Source: Cylindrodendrum hubeiense (lineage: Eukaryota > Ascomycota > Sordariomycetes > Hypocreales > Nectriaceae). From it: DNA of 64,000 bases. A program made the position numbers and the translations under genes. The stretch's first letter is position 1; each line of letters starts with the position of its first letter. The notes beneath the pieces are model-generated. The model was not told where the DNA came from and ran no database searches. It saw only the letters and a list, made by a program, of their open reading frames with translations. Where the stretch lies: contig JAANBB010000121.1 in the NCBI GenBank assembly GCA_014621425.1, positions 31,663 to 95,662 of the forward strand. The letters are read 5' to 3'. Shown in pieces: positions 47,564 through 57,989 of this stretch.

Positions 47564-49549
47564 TTATTTCGCCCACCGACCAACATTCGAGTCTAGCTCG
47601 TATGATTCCACTGGCCCGGATGTCCATCCCGTGTTTTGCTGCCCATTAGGCCTCTGGGCAGCCGGCACTGGGTGCGCCGGGAACTCATACACAGGTTGTC
47701 CATGTGGTGTCTGCGGTGAAGATTGAAAAGCAAATCCTCCTGGGCTTTGTAGCTCGTGGGGCGTTACTGGCGATGGCGCGTACCCAGATTGAGGTGATGG
47801 ATGCCCGTATTGCGCGTTTGGAGGAGGATAGAATCCCTTGATGGGCTGTGACTGAGATTCAAGCTCGGGAGTGCTCACATAGTTTGGTGGGAGCTCCGCG
47901 ACCCCTGGCTTCATCCCACCATATGACTGAGGTTGGGGAGTGCCATGTCCCGACAACTCGGAAGGGCCATAATGTGTCTTGTTATCACCCATCCCGGGCG
48001 CGAGATGAGTGTCTCCCATCAGCTCCGGCTTCCCGTTGTATTCTTGGTGTTGGTCACCACCGCCAGAGGGGATCTGCTCTCCTTTCATTTGTTGTCTTCG
48101 TTTCCTCCGCCAGAAGAAAAAGGCGCCCACGCCAATGGCAGCCACTGCCACTGCAGCGGCGATACCGCCTGCAATCGGGACAATGCTGATGGGCGTAGAA
48201 TCATCCTTGGCGTCGCTATCGGAATTGCTGTCCCCCGAAGAACTTTTGTTTCCCGAAGAACCATCAGCTAACGATTCTGTCGCACCGGCCGATGCTGTTT
48301 GCGATACAGCAGTCGATCCGGCTCCGACGCTGGCTGTTTGATACGTTGCAGCAACCGACTCGGCGACGGTGGCGACAACCTTGCTCTCTGCTGCACTGCA
48401 ATAATAGTCCCAAACCGCAACGGCGGAAGTCACATCGGCTGTGGCGGTGTTGTCGCAGGACCACTTGACTTCGGAGGTCAGGACGCTAGAAAGATAGTTG
48501 GACATGCCTGATTTGATGCATGCACAAGAAGCCAGTTCTTGTGGCCCGCTACCGCACAACCAGGCGGTTTGCTAAATGAATCTTAGCACCAATAATGCGA
48601 GAATGAATTCGTGGAAAGGCAATCTTACACTGAGAATGGCGTACGAGACTGCGCTCTGGGCACAGTCGCGTAGAGATTTGAACTGAGGTAAGGCAGTAAT
48701 GTAGTATGTCACTGACAAAAGTTAGTAACCTATTTCTCACAGATTGAGTCTAAGACTGACTATCTCCTGGAGGCCCTTTTGGGGTCGCGAAGGCTGTGGT
48801 TCCCTGGTTCATGGCGCAATACTCGTTGTAAAAGCTCTGTGCGGTCGTGAGATCTTGGTTGTTGGAGCACGAGTACTTGACCGACTTTCGAAGCACGTCG
48901 CTGACAGAGCTCACAACCTCACTCTTGCTGCAGACACAGGGCGCAAAAAGCTCGGCGGCTTGGGGGCAATTGTACGCTCCCTGGGGTTGAAGTCAGTACT
49001 GAAACCATCACGTTGTAATCAAGATATCCATACCGCTCCCATGACCGCCTCAGACACTGCCGACTGCGCACACGGAGGCATGTAGGCCATTTCGGGAAGG
49101 TCCGTGATGTACGCGTGAACGATGTTGGCTGTCGGAGAAGAGAAGGTGACGGTCATGTCTTCTTGGTTGCAATATTGGTCTATCACTTTGGATGCGCTCC
49201 ATAGGTCGTCCGTGGCACTCGAACCGCAGCTATACGCCACATCGGAGGAAATCGAGGAGGAGATGTCGTTGAATCTAGCCGAGTTCGAGCAGACGCAGGA
49301 TTGCAGGGCGCTCTCTGAATCCCCGCAAACCGATGTCGAGTACGTGAGAGTGAAGACATCGTATGAGATGGCGCTGGCAACACATGGCGCCTGTGTAAGT
49401 TAGTACTGTAGACTGGACTCATGGGAAGACAGACAACATACCAGAAGCGTGTAGATCTCGAGGTCGGTCACGTAAACAATATCGGTCGCGGTGGAAAGTG
49501 TAGCGAGGACGGTTAGAGCGACCAGCGCGAGGCCGTGTAAGTGAAGCAT
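47564..49549 (-). CDS. Cysteine-rich cell-surface protein with one transmembrane helix
   Basis: Five exons (49549-49442, 49390-49034, 48980-48761, 48711-48629, 48571-47564) encode 591 residues. A signal peptide (about 1-21) precedes three related cysteine modules. Each begins with a TDLxxYxxL/APC-like Pro-Cys and continues through Cys-Val-Cys and a final Tyr-Cys pair, six cysteines per module; the second and third are interrupted by introns. A Ser/Thr-rich, Gly-rich stretch follows, then one helix at about 384-409 (PIAGGIAAAVAVAAIGVGAF) and a stop-transfer RRKRR. The Pro/Gln/Tyr-rich cytoplasmic tail is about 180 residues long. The topology resembles fungal CFEM-like or Wsc-like wall sensors, but the Cys spacing fits neither exactly. 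A wall-stress or surface-sensing role is an inference. Confidence 0.8.
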
Positions 49550-51017
49550 GGCACCGGGACCCAACTGGGATGGGCACACGATAGGAAAAAAATGGATAGG
49601 ACCGAAGAATGGCGCCCTCAACCAGGGAATGACGATGACGATGACGATGACAATCACGAGAGAGCGAGATTTCCAGAAGTGAAGAAACGCCAGGCACTTC
49701 CTCGATTTGCGAAGTGCCTTCAGCTTGGCGGCGGCCAGTGGGGGAGCTGGAGGGCCCCAGGCCCGCCCAGCCAGGGCGAGATGCAGTAGCCGTCGGGACC
49801 CCTGAAGCTAGTCCAGATGGCTTGGGGAGCTGAAAACTCGGCTGCATGTCGCCCCATTGCTTACACCCGCTCTCTGGATTGACAGTTGAGTTGTGCAACG
49901 TCTGTGAGATTGACGCAGGAACCATCGGGAAGAGTATGCGCCAAGATCCGACCGCCGTGTAAATCCATCTGAAGCCGTTCTTGGTCCTCTGCTAAAGGTG
50001 GTACGGCGACAAGGCGAGGCCGTGGATGAGTTTAGCTGTCACTCGACAGGCTCCAATGGTGTTTTTAGCGTTGGGGGGTGTCAATTTCCACTTGGAATCT
50101 CGTCGGTGTCTTGTTGAGCCGATCTCTCCCAGTATGACAGATTCAAGGTCCCGGCTGTCAAGGGCCATCTGCATGCAACCCCCGTGGCCATGAAACCTGG
50201 CTCGGAGGGCATATAGAGAATCTAGCCGACGAGGTTGAGATAATCATTACGCGTATTTTGGACGATGTAGGGCTGACTCGGGACCACTTGCCTCGCCCTG
50301 GGTTTGGTCCGTGGCAAACTTCTGGGGAGAGACGAGACAGCGACGGGGAGACATGGGGCAGCGTTGAGAGCGGAATTTCTCCATCTCAGCCCCAGGTGGA
50401 GGGCATTCCCAAAAGAGCCAAGGGCAGCGCCACCAGTAGCACCGGGTTGAACTCAGCTGCGTCCCATTGGTCCTGCGGTAAAATGAGGAAGGCAAACTGC
50501 CGCTAAACAAAGAGGAAGACATGCCGGTGGAAAGAGGTGAAACCACCGCCTGCATACCGACTCTGTGGACTGGGAACGCCAGAAAGTCGGCATTTGGGGT
50601 GGGACCGAGATGTTCGGTACCGAAGTGTCTCCCTCCCGCGACCCCACGTGCCGGGTCACGTGGATCCCTTGGCCGCCTTGCTTGCCAGTTTGGAAGTCAA
50701 CACCAATACCCTGAGTCACGATGGTGTGGTCTCGAGAGATTTACCACCTCCAAAGCCTTATCACGGTTCGGAAATCACAAAGCGCTGGGTCGCATGCGTG
50801 TCATCAAATCGTTCATTCATAGGAGCTACCGCTAACTTGAAAGACTCCCCTTTGCCTTGCTTGATCTCCAAATCCTCTGTCCAAATTTCCGAATCCAAAA
50901 CTCCATGCTTAAAGGAAAAACTTTTGGGTCCTGTGTCGAGTCCCCTTCCCTAGCGCCTAGCTACCAAAGTCAAACCCCTCATTTGCGCCATGCTACACCC
51001 AAAGCCAGTAATTGCAA
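49550..51017. other. Intergenic region
   Basis: The promoter of the cell-surface gene and the 3' side of the hypothetical at 51018-51809. A GACGAT hexamer repeat lies at 49630-49652. No gene is supported. Confidence 0.5.
49630..49652. repeat. GACGAT hexamer microsatellite
   Basis: Nearly four GACGAT units, the last imperfect, just upstream of the cell-surface gene start. Confidence 0.6.
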
Positions 51018-51809
51018 TCATATGGCGCTGCCGCCATGTCCTTGGATCATGCTATCGCCAAAAGCTCCCATGGTCTTCCTGACGGCATTCGCGCAGCTGC
51101 TGGGAATAATCTTCGGTAGCTTGTATCGCGATCCAGCAACAGCCTTGCCTGTGTTGTCGCTGGCGAATTGAGGATCGGTAGAACTGCGGGTGGGAATCTT
51201 CCCACTGGAGTTCTTGCGTGAGGATGGACCAAGATCGGCGAGTGAGGCTCGGCGAGGCACCTCGGTGGCATTCATGTCCTGACCTTCGGTGGATGGTTTT
51301 CGGGATTTTCTCGAGAACCTGCTCTCGACCGAAGACTGAGAGCTTCCTCGGGACCTTTGAGGTGTGGGATAGGCTGAACTGCCCGCCTCCGATTCGCTCT
51401 GGAAGGACGAAGCCATCTGTCTCGAAATTCGACCGTAGTGGCGAGGGTCGTTCTTGAGCTTCAGCCAGAGGCCGTGTCCAAGGTCGTCCCAAATGACCAC
51501 AGCCTTAAAGAGGCGTCGACAGGCCTTGGTGCCTTCGCCCTCATCGAGCTCTCCAAATGTGCCAAGCTCATGCATGGGAGGGAGGACATCCCAGGCGATG
51601 GAGATTTGATTCTGATCCATCTGATCTCTCCAGATGGAGTTCTCGAGGAAGTCGTTGAGGAACTTGAAGGTCTCCTCCCTGGATGCTTCTTGGGCCTCGA
51701 GCGCGGCTTGCTGTTGTATCCTATCTTGCTGGCGCTCCTGCTCTTGCCGGCGCTGCTTTCTCTTCTTGTGGCCGTCGAAGAGCGGAACTTTGGGGACTGT
51801 GCTGTGCAT
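51018..51809 (-). CDS. Hypothetical protein, basic/coiled N-terminus
   Basis: One exon of 263 residues, not recognised. The N-terminus (1-45) is rich in Lys/Arg/Gln and probably helical (KKRKQRRQEQERQQDRIQQQ). A short folded-looking segment around 48-125 contains FLNDFLENSIWRDQMDQNQI and VVIWDDLGHGLWLKLKNDP, the only part that looks conserved. The remainder is Ser/Arg/Pro-rich and likely disordered, with several Arg-Ser-Ser possible phosphorylation sites. The consistent Trp-containing middle and clean start make it a believable gene. It may be cytosolic or nuclear; no function is assigned. Confidence 0.6.
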   Translation of the reverse strand: MHSTVPKVPLFDGHKKRKQRRQEQERQQDRIQQQAALEAQEASREETFKFLNDFLENSIWRDQMDQNQISIAWDVLPPMHELGTFGELDEGEGTKACRRLFKAVVIWDDLGHGLWLKLKNDPRHYGRISRQMASSFQSESEAGSSAYPTPQRSRGSSQSSVESRFSRKSRKPSTEGQDMNATEVPRRASLADLGPSSRKNSSGKIPTRSSTDPQFASDNTGKAVAGSRYKLPKIIPSSCANAVRKTMGAFGDSMIQGHGGSAI

Positions 51810-53148
51810 TTTTGCGGTACTGCTATCGTGACGAAGCGTTCGATACAGTGTTGAACGGGTGAGATGGGTTGGTGATAGAATGCGATGTATTCAGAATCGT
51901 GGATCGAGAGTCCAGCTCGTCGACGATCTGGTTTGGGTGATGAGCGGAAAATTTGTCAGTACCGGTATCAGTTGCCGATGATTGCGGTGCGGAATAGCGG
52001 AGTTCGGGCCGTGAAGTCGTGTTTGGCAACCACCGATGTTGGACAATCTGGAGAGTGCGATGACCCGAATGCTTGGGACGATGGTGATACATAAATTAAT
52101 TTCAGGGATGCGACGCGGCGCGGCATATTTCAGAGATGGCATTTGGCGTCAGACTCAACGGCAGGCAGAACAGAGTTTCTCAGGTTGCCGCCATCCAGGC
52201 CCATGGATACAAGGTTTGATTGAGGCTTGACTTACTCGCCGAACCGACTCGCCGGGACCATTGGGATAGGGTGTATGGCGGTATTTGCCGCGGGCGAGCG
52301 GGGGATCCGCCACTACTGGAAAGTGGGAGCAAAATGAAGTGGGAGAGACCCGGAGAGGGGAAACGTCATGGTGGCTTGCTGACATTTTGACACCCTCCAG
52401 CTGACCGAGGAGGTGCCAGGAAGCCGACCAAAGTGTGAGTGGTGCTCCATGTACTGTACTGCACTGTCTTGGTGCAGGACCAAATCGCCAGGGCTTTGCC
52501 AAGCAGGGAAGTCACGGATATGCGCGGTGTTTGTGTAACCAGCACCGAACCCGTTGATGGCTCTGATGGCTCTGATGCCTTTCAGTTTCCGCATCCTCTG
52601 GTACAACCTCAACGCCACCAAAGCATCTTGGCCATCATCGCAACGACGGGTTGCTCGCCGGGCGATGAATGCATGCCTGGCGACAGGCTGCGGGAGGCCA
52701 TCACAGTTCCATCACAGTCACAGGGGCGTTCTGATTCATGTCTGTTATTGGGAGATTTGGTTCCATGGCTGGGCTGTCGGTGTACAAGGCTTGAGCTGGT
52801 GGCGGGTGGATTTGGCTAGAGCCTTGGCCCCGGATTTTACGGAGTATTATGGAAACCGATTCCACCCACCCGGACCGCGCTGGCAGGCGCGGTTGGCGCA
52901 GGGGGGCCTGTCCGCTCGTAGTTCGGAACCACGGGGCGGGAACCAGGGCCGCGGGATGCGGAGCAGAGAGATGCCCTTCTGGTGCCTCAATGGGTTTGGG
53001 CTAGTTATTGAGCGGGGTAACCTCCCTCAAGCCCTCTATCAAGCCCTCTCAAGCCCTCCCTCAAGCACTCCCTCCGTATTCCGCCCGAATCGGGTGACTA
53101 CGGTGCAGTACTGCTCTGCCACATGGCTTAAGGTTTGCAGCGGAGATT

Positions 53149-53196
53149 GAGTCGGAGAGTGAGTCGGAGAATGAGTCGGAGAAGCAGTCAGAGAAA
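53149..53196. repeat. 12-bp minisatellite, four units
   Basis: GAGTCGGAGANN repeated three times plus one diverged copy (CAGTCAGAGAAA). On the minus strand one frame would read Ser-Asp-Ser-type repeats, but no gene supports it. Confidence 0.7.
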
Positions 53197-53225
53197 CATT
53201 CCTCGCCTCGGGGTGCGACGCATGT

Positions 53226-53305
53226 GTTTGCGTGGCCTTGTGTCATCGTTGGCTGCGAGGCGTACGTTTGCGCGGCCCTGTGCCGTCGTGGGCTGGGAGG
53301 CGTCT
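53226..53305. repeat. Imperfect 40-bp tandem duplication
   Basis: Two adjacent 40-bp copies starting GTTTGCG and ending GAGGCGT, with about seven differences, mostly C/T or A/G. Confidence 0.7.
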
Positions 53306-54783
53306 GTCCCGAGGTCCTGAAACCTGGGCGCACCGCATCATTGCAAGGTCAGAGGCAACATGCGCCGTTGTGCAAGGCCGAGAACGACCTTGGGCGACCT
53401 CGTGAGATGGGAAATCTCAGCCCAGAGTTAGATCTTACCGAGCGTGATACGCCTTGTTGCCGAACGCACCTGCCACCGCGGTCCGTCTAAGTGGCTGTCG
53501 ATCATCCTGCGTAGTAGATTCCTAGTCGTCGACGGCCGTGGGCCATCCCAGTCGTCGTGGGCCATCCTAGTCGCCGATCATCATGACAGTTGCCGACAGC
53601 GGCCGCGAACCATCACATTCGCCGAGGATTGGCCTGACTTTCCCCGCCGCCGGGAGCCATTCTGACACCAGGAACCACTTCTGCCACTCGGGACTATCTC
53701 TGCCACCGGCAACCACCTTCCATACGCGGCCGACCAGGCGAATTCCACGTGGTACCTCGGTGGCATCGCCTGGCCTCGAAAAGTTAAATACCTATATGGA
53801 AGCCTACATTCCAGTCTGCCCCCTGAAACCCGATTTCACAGGAACTCTCCCTCCAACCGTTCCCGCTTCTTCTCCCACCGCCTCCTCTCCCACCGCCTAC
53901 GAAACCGAACCCGAACCCGATCGTATCGCTTGGCGGCCGACCTGGGCTTGGCTAACTTTTGAGTGTGTTAGGGAGCGTTGTTGTGGGATTGGGCGTCTTC
54001 TAACCACCTGGACGGTACCAAGCTGGAAGCTGGAACCGCAACTTTACTGAGTCACTAGACGCGGATCCGCATTCTAGAAGGTCGCCGAGCTTCCAAAGCC
54101 TCAGACATGGTCAAGATGGGGTGTTGATGGCGTCTAGACTTGGATTCTCGCCTATTCGTGCGGATGTTCTGGAAGACTGTTTCAAAACGGGAAGGCTACG
54201 CGAACCCTTGAATCCTCGTGTCTTGGGCCCCGGCAAAAGCCTTGCCCGATTTGAAGTAAATCTCCCAAGAACGGGGTCTGCACTGATGCTCGTTTTGAGT
54301 TTCTTGGTGCTGGGGCCGACTGTTGCGTCCCAGTGTCTTGGACCCAGTGCCTTGGCCCCGGCGAAAGTCTCCTTGGCTTCTGTTGCGTCTCCAGAGCCCG
54401 GGTGTGTGTTGTTCCATGTTTGGGTTTCTCTACATCGGACCAAGTCCCCTTTGGGTATGTTTTGAGACCGCGAGGAACGATTCTACCCCAAACCCCCTTT
54501 GGGTGCTTTAGGCGCCTCCAATAAGGCTCAATGCGAGACCGAGAGCCACTTGCCTGCTGGGTGATAACCAGCCTTGTGCACTAAATTTCTGGACAACTCT
54601 AAACTCGTCAGTACAGACCTGCAGGCGGCCGCCATCACCAGTCTACGAATATGGATGCCTTCTTTGACCGTTTTGCGACCATGTCACATGGCACGACTGG
54701 TGGGTTTGCGCGGGTGTACCCTTGCGTCACATTGTTTGCAACCATGAGGATGTGAAAGTCAGCTGCAGCTGCAGCTGCAGACT

Positions 54784-54818
54784 CTGTTCGCTGTTCGCTG
54801 TTCGCTGTTCGCTGCTCG
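54784..54818. repeat. CTGTTCG heptamer repeat, five units
   Basis: Four exact CTGTTCG units and one CTGCTCG. A CAGCTG-type repeat precedes it at 54760-54780. It lies about 250 bp upstream of the membrane/coiled-coil gene. Confidence 0.75.
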
Positions 54819-55043
54819 ATTGACGCCTCACTATCTTCTCACCTTTGACTGTTCAAAGGCCCTTTCACAAAAAGCGCACTATGGAGTATGATAGAACAAA
54901 GAACTTGCCCTGTGGAAATTTCAGGCCTTTGCCTTTGCCCATTTTCATTTCAACTCAAGATCTCGAGAAACACCATCATTCTTTCACTCGCGCACTCAGC
55001 CTGCGAATATTGCAATCTCGATACTTGAACTCGTACTACCAAG

Positions 55044-55106
55044 ATGAAGTCTACCAAAAGCAACGATGACCTCGAGGCAGCGCACCATTCCGGAAGCGCC
55101 CCCTAG
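55044..55106 (+). other. Short upstream reading frame overlapping the main start
   Basis: An ATG at 55044, 22 bp before the main ATG, opens a 20-codon frame in a different register that ends at TAG 55104-55106, inside the main coding region. If it is in the leader, ribosomes starting there would be past the main start. Confidence 0.45.
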
Positions 55107-56433
55107 GCATCGCAACGTCTCTCCACTCACCTACCGACCGAAGTCTATGCCGGAGCGCCTCATAAGCCTCTGGCCTGTGTTGGTCAGTTTCATGATGACG
55201 ACGTATCAAATGGCCCTCACAATGGCGACGACAGCCCGTGATTTCGCCTCCGGAGTCATTCAAAACCCGAGATCGCTTTTTAAATCGATCCGCGAGCTCC
55301 TCGGCAAATTCACGCGCCTCTCAAAGACACAGATTACTAGGGGTATGATGATTGTCTACCTTTTCCACCGCTTCATCATCGCCGCCTTCTTGATCACCTT
55401 GCACATGATCTACTGGGTCTTTACCTTCAGCAAAGAGTTTCTATTTTGGGTCGTAGAATGCTTCCTTTGGGTGGGGGACGTTGTGCTGACGGTGGGTCCG
55501 AATGCTTGGGACTTCGTCACCGTCATGCTCATCGGTGGCTTTATCATCTTATTGGCGGTGCAGTTTGGTTGCTATTACTACCAAATGCTTATAGACTACA
55601 TATGGCCGAGCCGCGATGCCGATACGCGCCCTCGGGTTCTTTCACCCTCGCCCCCCAAGAAGACCCACCCGGTGAAACCGCCAGGAGCTGAATATGGTGC
55701 TTTCACTGAAAATGCAATCGAATGCGGAACCTCCCATTTGGAGCATCCGAGCATGGTGAGGGCCCTTTGGGAAGGCTCAACTTCGAGCAGTAGCAACTTC
55801 CGTTACATGACCCGCGAGGAAAGAGAAGAGCAGCAGGAAACGAATGGTTCCACCAGCAGAGGCTGGGATGAGAATGGATGGGGAAGAAGCGAGACGACTA
55901 CCCAGAACCGAAAGATGAAGCTTCTCCAGGATGAGCTTGAAGCAGAACGCAGCCAGAGCCGGCAGCTGGAGCGGGACAATGAAGAGTTGAAGGCACATAT
56001 AACTATTCTGCAGAGCAAGCTGATTGACGAAGTTGGCAAGAGGACACAGAGGCAACCTGGCTACCAATACCGCAATGTGTGGGCGGCGCAAAAACGGGAC
56101 GAGAAGGAGAGAATTCGTCTGGAGCGCGTTTGCATCAACTACCTGACCGAGCTAGAGAAGCTGAGGACGCGTCTGAGTGTCATCGATAAAGCCCACACCG
56201 ACGAGATCAACAAGATGCGCAAGCGAATCATCTCAACAGAGGCGAAGCTGGGCGAAATACCCAGGCTTGAGGAGAAGCTCGAGGAGTCCAAGCAGAAGGT
56301 GGAGTGGTCAGAGAAAATCCGCAGGCAGGCTTTTGACAAACTGCTTGCGGCAGAGGAAGAGGCCAAGGAGGCGAACAGGAGGGTGGCGCTGCTGGGAAAA
56401 CGGAGAGATGTTGGTATGCGTGAGAGGGCTTGA
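55066..56433 (+). CDS. Membrane protein with C-terminal coiled coil, unknown function
   Basis: One exon of 455 residues, not recognised. The first 180 residues carry hydrophobic helices at about 33-53, 94-120, 124-145 and 150-172, the last three densely aromatic. A Pro/Ser-rich spacer (180-275) leads to long coiled coils at about 281-320 and 335-445, with Arg/Glu/Lys heptads. The arrangement suggests an endomembrane anchor with a cytosolic rod, for example a tether or nuclear-envelope protein, but this is inference. The start at 55066 gives the longest sensible frame. The out-of-frame ATG at 55044 may repress it. Confidence 0.68.
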   Translation: MTSRQRTIPEAPPRHRNVSPLTYRPKSMPERLISLWPVLVSFMMTTYQMALTMATTARDFASGVIQNPRSLFKSIRELLGKFTRLSKTQITRGMMIVYLFHRFIIAAFLITLHMIYWVFTFSKEFLFWVVECFLWVGDVVLTVGPNAWDFVTVMLIGGFIILLAVQFGCYYYQMLIDYIWPSRDADTRPRVLSPSPPKKTHPVKPPGAEYGAFTENAIECGTSHLEHPSMVRALWEGSTSSSSNFRYMTREEREEQQETNGSTSRGWDENGWGRSETTTQNRKMKLLQDELEAERSQSRQLERDNEELKAHITILQSKLIDEVGKRTQRQPGYQYRNVWAAQKRDEKERIRLERVCINYLTELEKLRTRLSVIDKAHTDEINKMRKRIISTEAKLGEIPRLEEKLEESKQKVEWSEKIRRQAFDKLLAAEEEAKEANRRVALLGKRRDVGMRERA

Positions 56434-57287
56434 TGTGAATGTAGGGATTGGAGAGATCGACATTGGGTGCGAGCGCTTACTCTCACGATGCTTCTGATCA
56501 GTCAGTATTCTGGAAGGTTTGTTCCGAGTATTCTGGCTAGATTTCGTGAGGCGTCAAGGGACGAGGGCACATGGCCATACGAAGTCATGACACGAGATCG
56601 CTATTAGCGTTGACGCGATAATGAAGAAATAAATGTACGGGACTAGCTTGACGAGATAGGATGGAATCGAGAATAGAGAAAGCCAGCCGTATTGCTTTCA
56701 ATCATGGAACTTGGCGCACTAACCACATGGTGAAATCAGACTCCAGGCAAGCTGAGTCTCAGATTAACCTTGGCTAAAGAGAGGCACCAAGAAACGCTCA
56801 TGCAGTATCACATGACCTTTAAACACGGAACCTCACGCACCAACCAGATTGTAAGATGAGCGAAGGTGTGAGAGCAAAGACAAGTTTGAAACTCAAATTG
56901 ACCTGACTAAACTGAAGAGGTATGTCCATGAGGCGTCATTTCCATTCCACCCATCCCTCCCCGCCTTACCGACAAAATAGAATTCCTAGACGCCATTCGC
57001 CCCTCGTGTTGTGTCCCGCAGCGCCGTTTGCCCATGTCCCTGGTTCCGAACTCAAGGAAAAGTAGCGTGTGAGGGCTTCCGAGGCCGGTGAGTGAAAGAA
57101 GAGTAGGTTTGCGCGGTGAAGTGCAGTCGAGTTCCGTTGAGGTCCAGCCTGTGTGCCTTGTGCTTGTCTTGATCGTCGTCCCCTTTTCGTTTCCATGTTT
57201 GCTATTCTTTTCTCGTTCCAGTCTTACATCCCCGTTGTTTGCGTCTCCCGGTAACAAACCGTCTCGGAGACGAATCTCAAAATCGGC
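56434..57287. other. Intergenic region with a diverged duplication
   Basis: Lies between convergent genes. Stretches starting near 56704 and 56824 look like diverged copies of about 95-105 bp. Nothing else was recognised. Confidence 0.45.
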
Positions 57288-57989
57288 CTAAGCACCGGGG
57301 TAGTACAGCTGCCATCCCAGGGCAGCCTTGACACTCTTGTCGCTGCCGCGGACAGCGCAGTTGACACTGCCGCGAACGCCGAGCAGACTGCCCGAGGAGT
57401 GCTCGTTCAGAGCCGTCTTCAGAATCACGCTGATGTCGACGTCGCCCATCGCAAGCAGCTGATCCAGCGACTCCGGTTTGAGGGCAAAGGTGCACGAATC
57501 AGACTGCAAGATGGGGATGTACTCGACGTTGGTGCTGGGGGCATCGTAGGCGCGCTTGGCGGGGTCGTCGTAGCTGGGGGCATCACTGTCGCTGCCGCTG
57601 GTGGCGTTCTTGCGTCCGATGGTAAAGGTGCCGTTGTACGCATCCCAGGCGCTGTACAGAGAAGCGCAGGCATCCCAGTCGGCGGGCGTGACGGGGTCGT
57701 CGGCGGACGCCTCGGCGAAAGAGGCATCACCACAGGCCTTCTGGTGGTGCACGGTGGGCGTCCACGAGGCGGGCGTCTCGGAGGCGGCGGGAGAAGACGT
57801 GGCCGAGGCGACGGACGTGGCCGAGGCGCAAGAGAGCACAGTCGAGACGATGATGATATCGTGCTTGGACGAGGAAGCAGTAGTGGCGGCGGGAGCTGCA
57901 GCCGAAGTGGTCTCGTAGGTGGCGGGAGCGGCCGAGGCGAAGCTGGCTAGCAGAGTCGCTAGGACGACGGGGGTGGCGAGAGAGCGCAT
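57288..57989 (-). CDS. Secreted Ecp2-like (Hce2) protein
   Basis: One exon of 233 residues. A signal peptide occupies about 1-20 (LATLLASFASA). A short Ala/Thr/Ser-rich stretch leads to an Ecp2/Hce2-type domain from about 83 to the end. It starts with ACGDASF, has a spaced Cys in PADWDACASL, then SDSCTFALKP, and ends with GVRGSVNCAVR and a terminal LGWQLYYP. That gives four cysteines in the expected order, able to form two disulfides. Hce2 proteins are secreted effectors or necrosis-inducing-factor relatives in plant-associated fungi, and some are stand-alone, as here. Role in host interaction is an inference; the fold assignment rests on Cys order and the conserved end. Confidence 0.72.
   Translation of the reverse strand: MRSLATPVVLATLLASFASAAPATYETTSAAAPAATTASSSKHDIIIVSTVLSCASATSVASATSSPAASETPASWTPTVHHQKACGDASFAEASADDPVTPADWDACASLYSAWDAYNGTFTIGRKNATSGSDSDAPSYDDPAKRAYDAPSTNVEYIPILQSDSCTFALKPESLDQLLAMGDVDISVILKTALNEHSSGSLLGVRGSVNCAVRGSDKSVKAALGWQLYYPGA

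Larger units (their letters stand above)
51810..55065. other. 3.2-kb gene-poor region rich in short tandem repeats
   Basis: Many frames on both strands but no motif. Repeats include CAAGCCCTC units at 53021-53075, 12-bp units at 53149-53196, a 40-bp duplication at 53226-53305, a 19-bp duplication at 53537-53574, CAGCTG units at 54760-54780 and CTGTTCG units at 54784-54818. It is also the promoter side of the gene at 55066. Confidence 0.5.
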
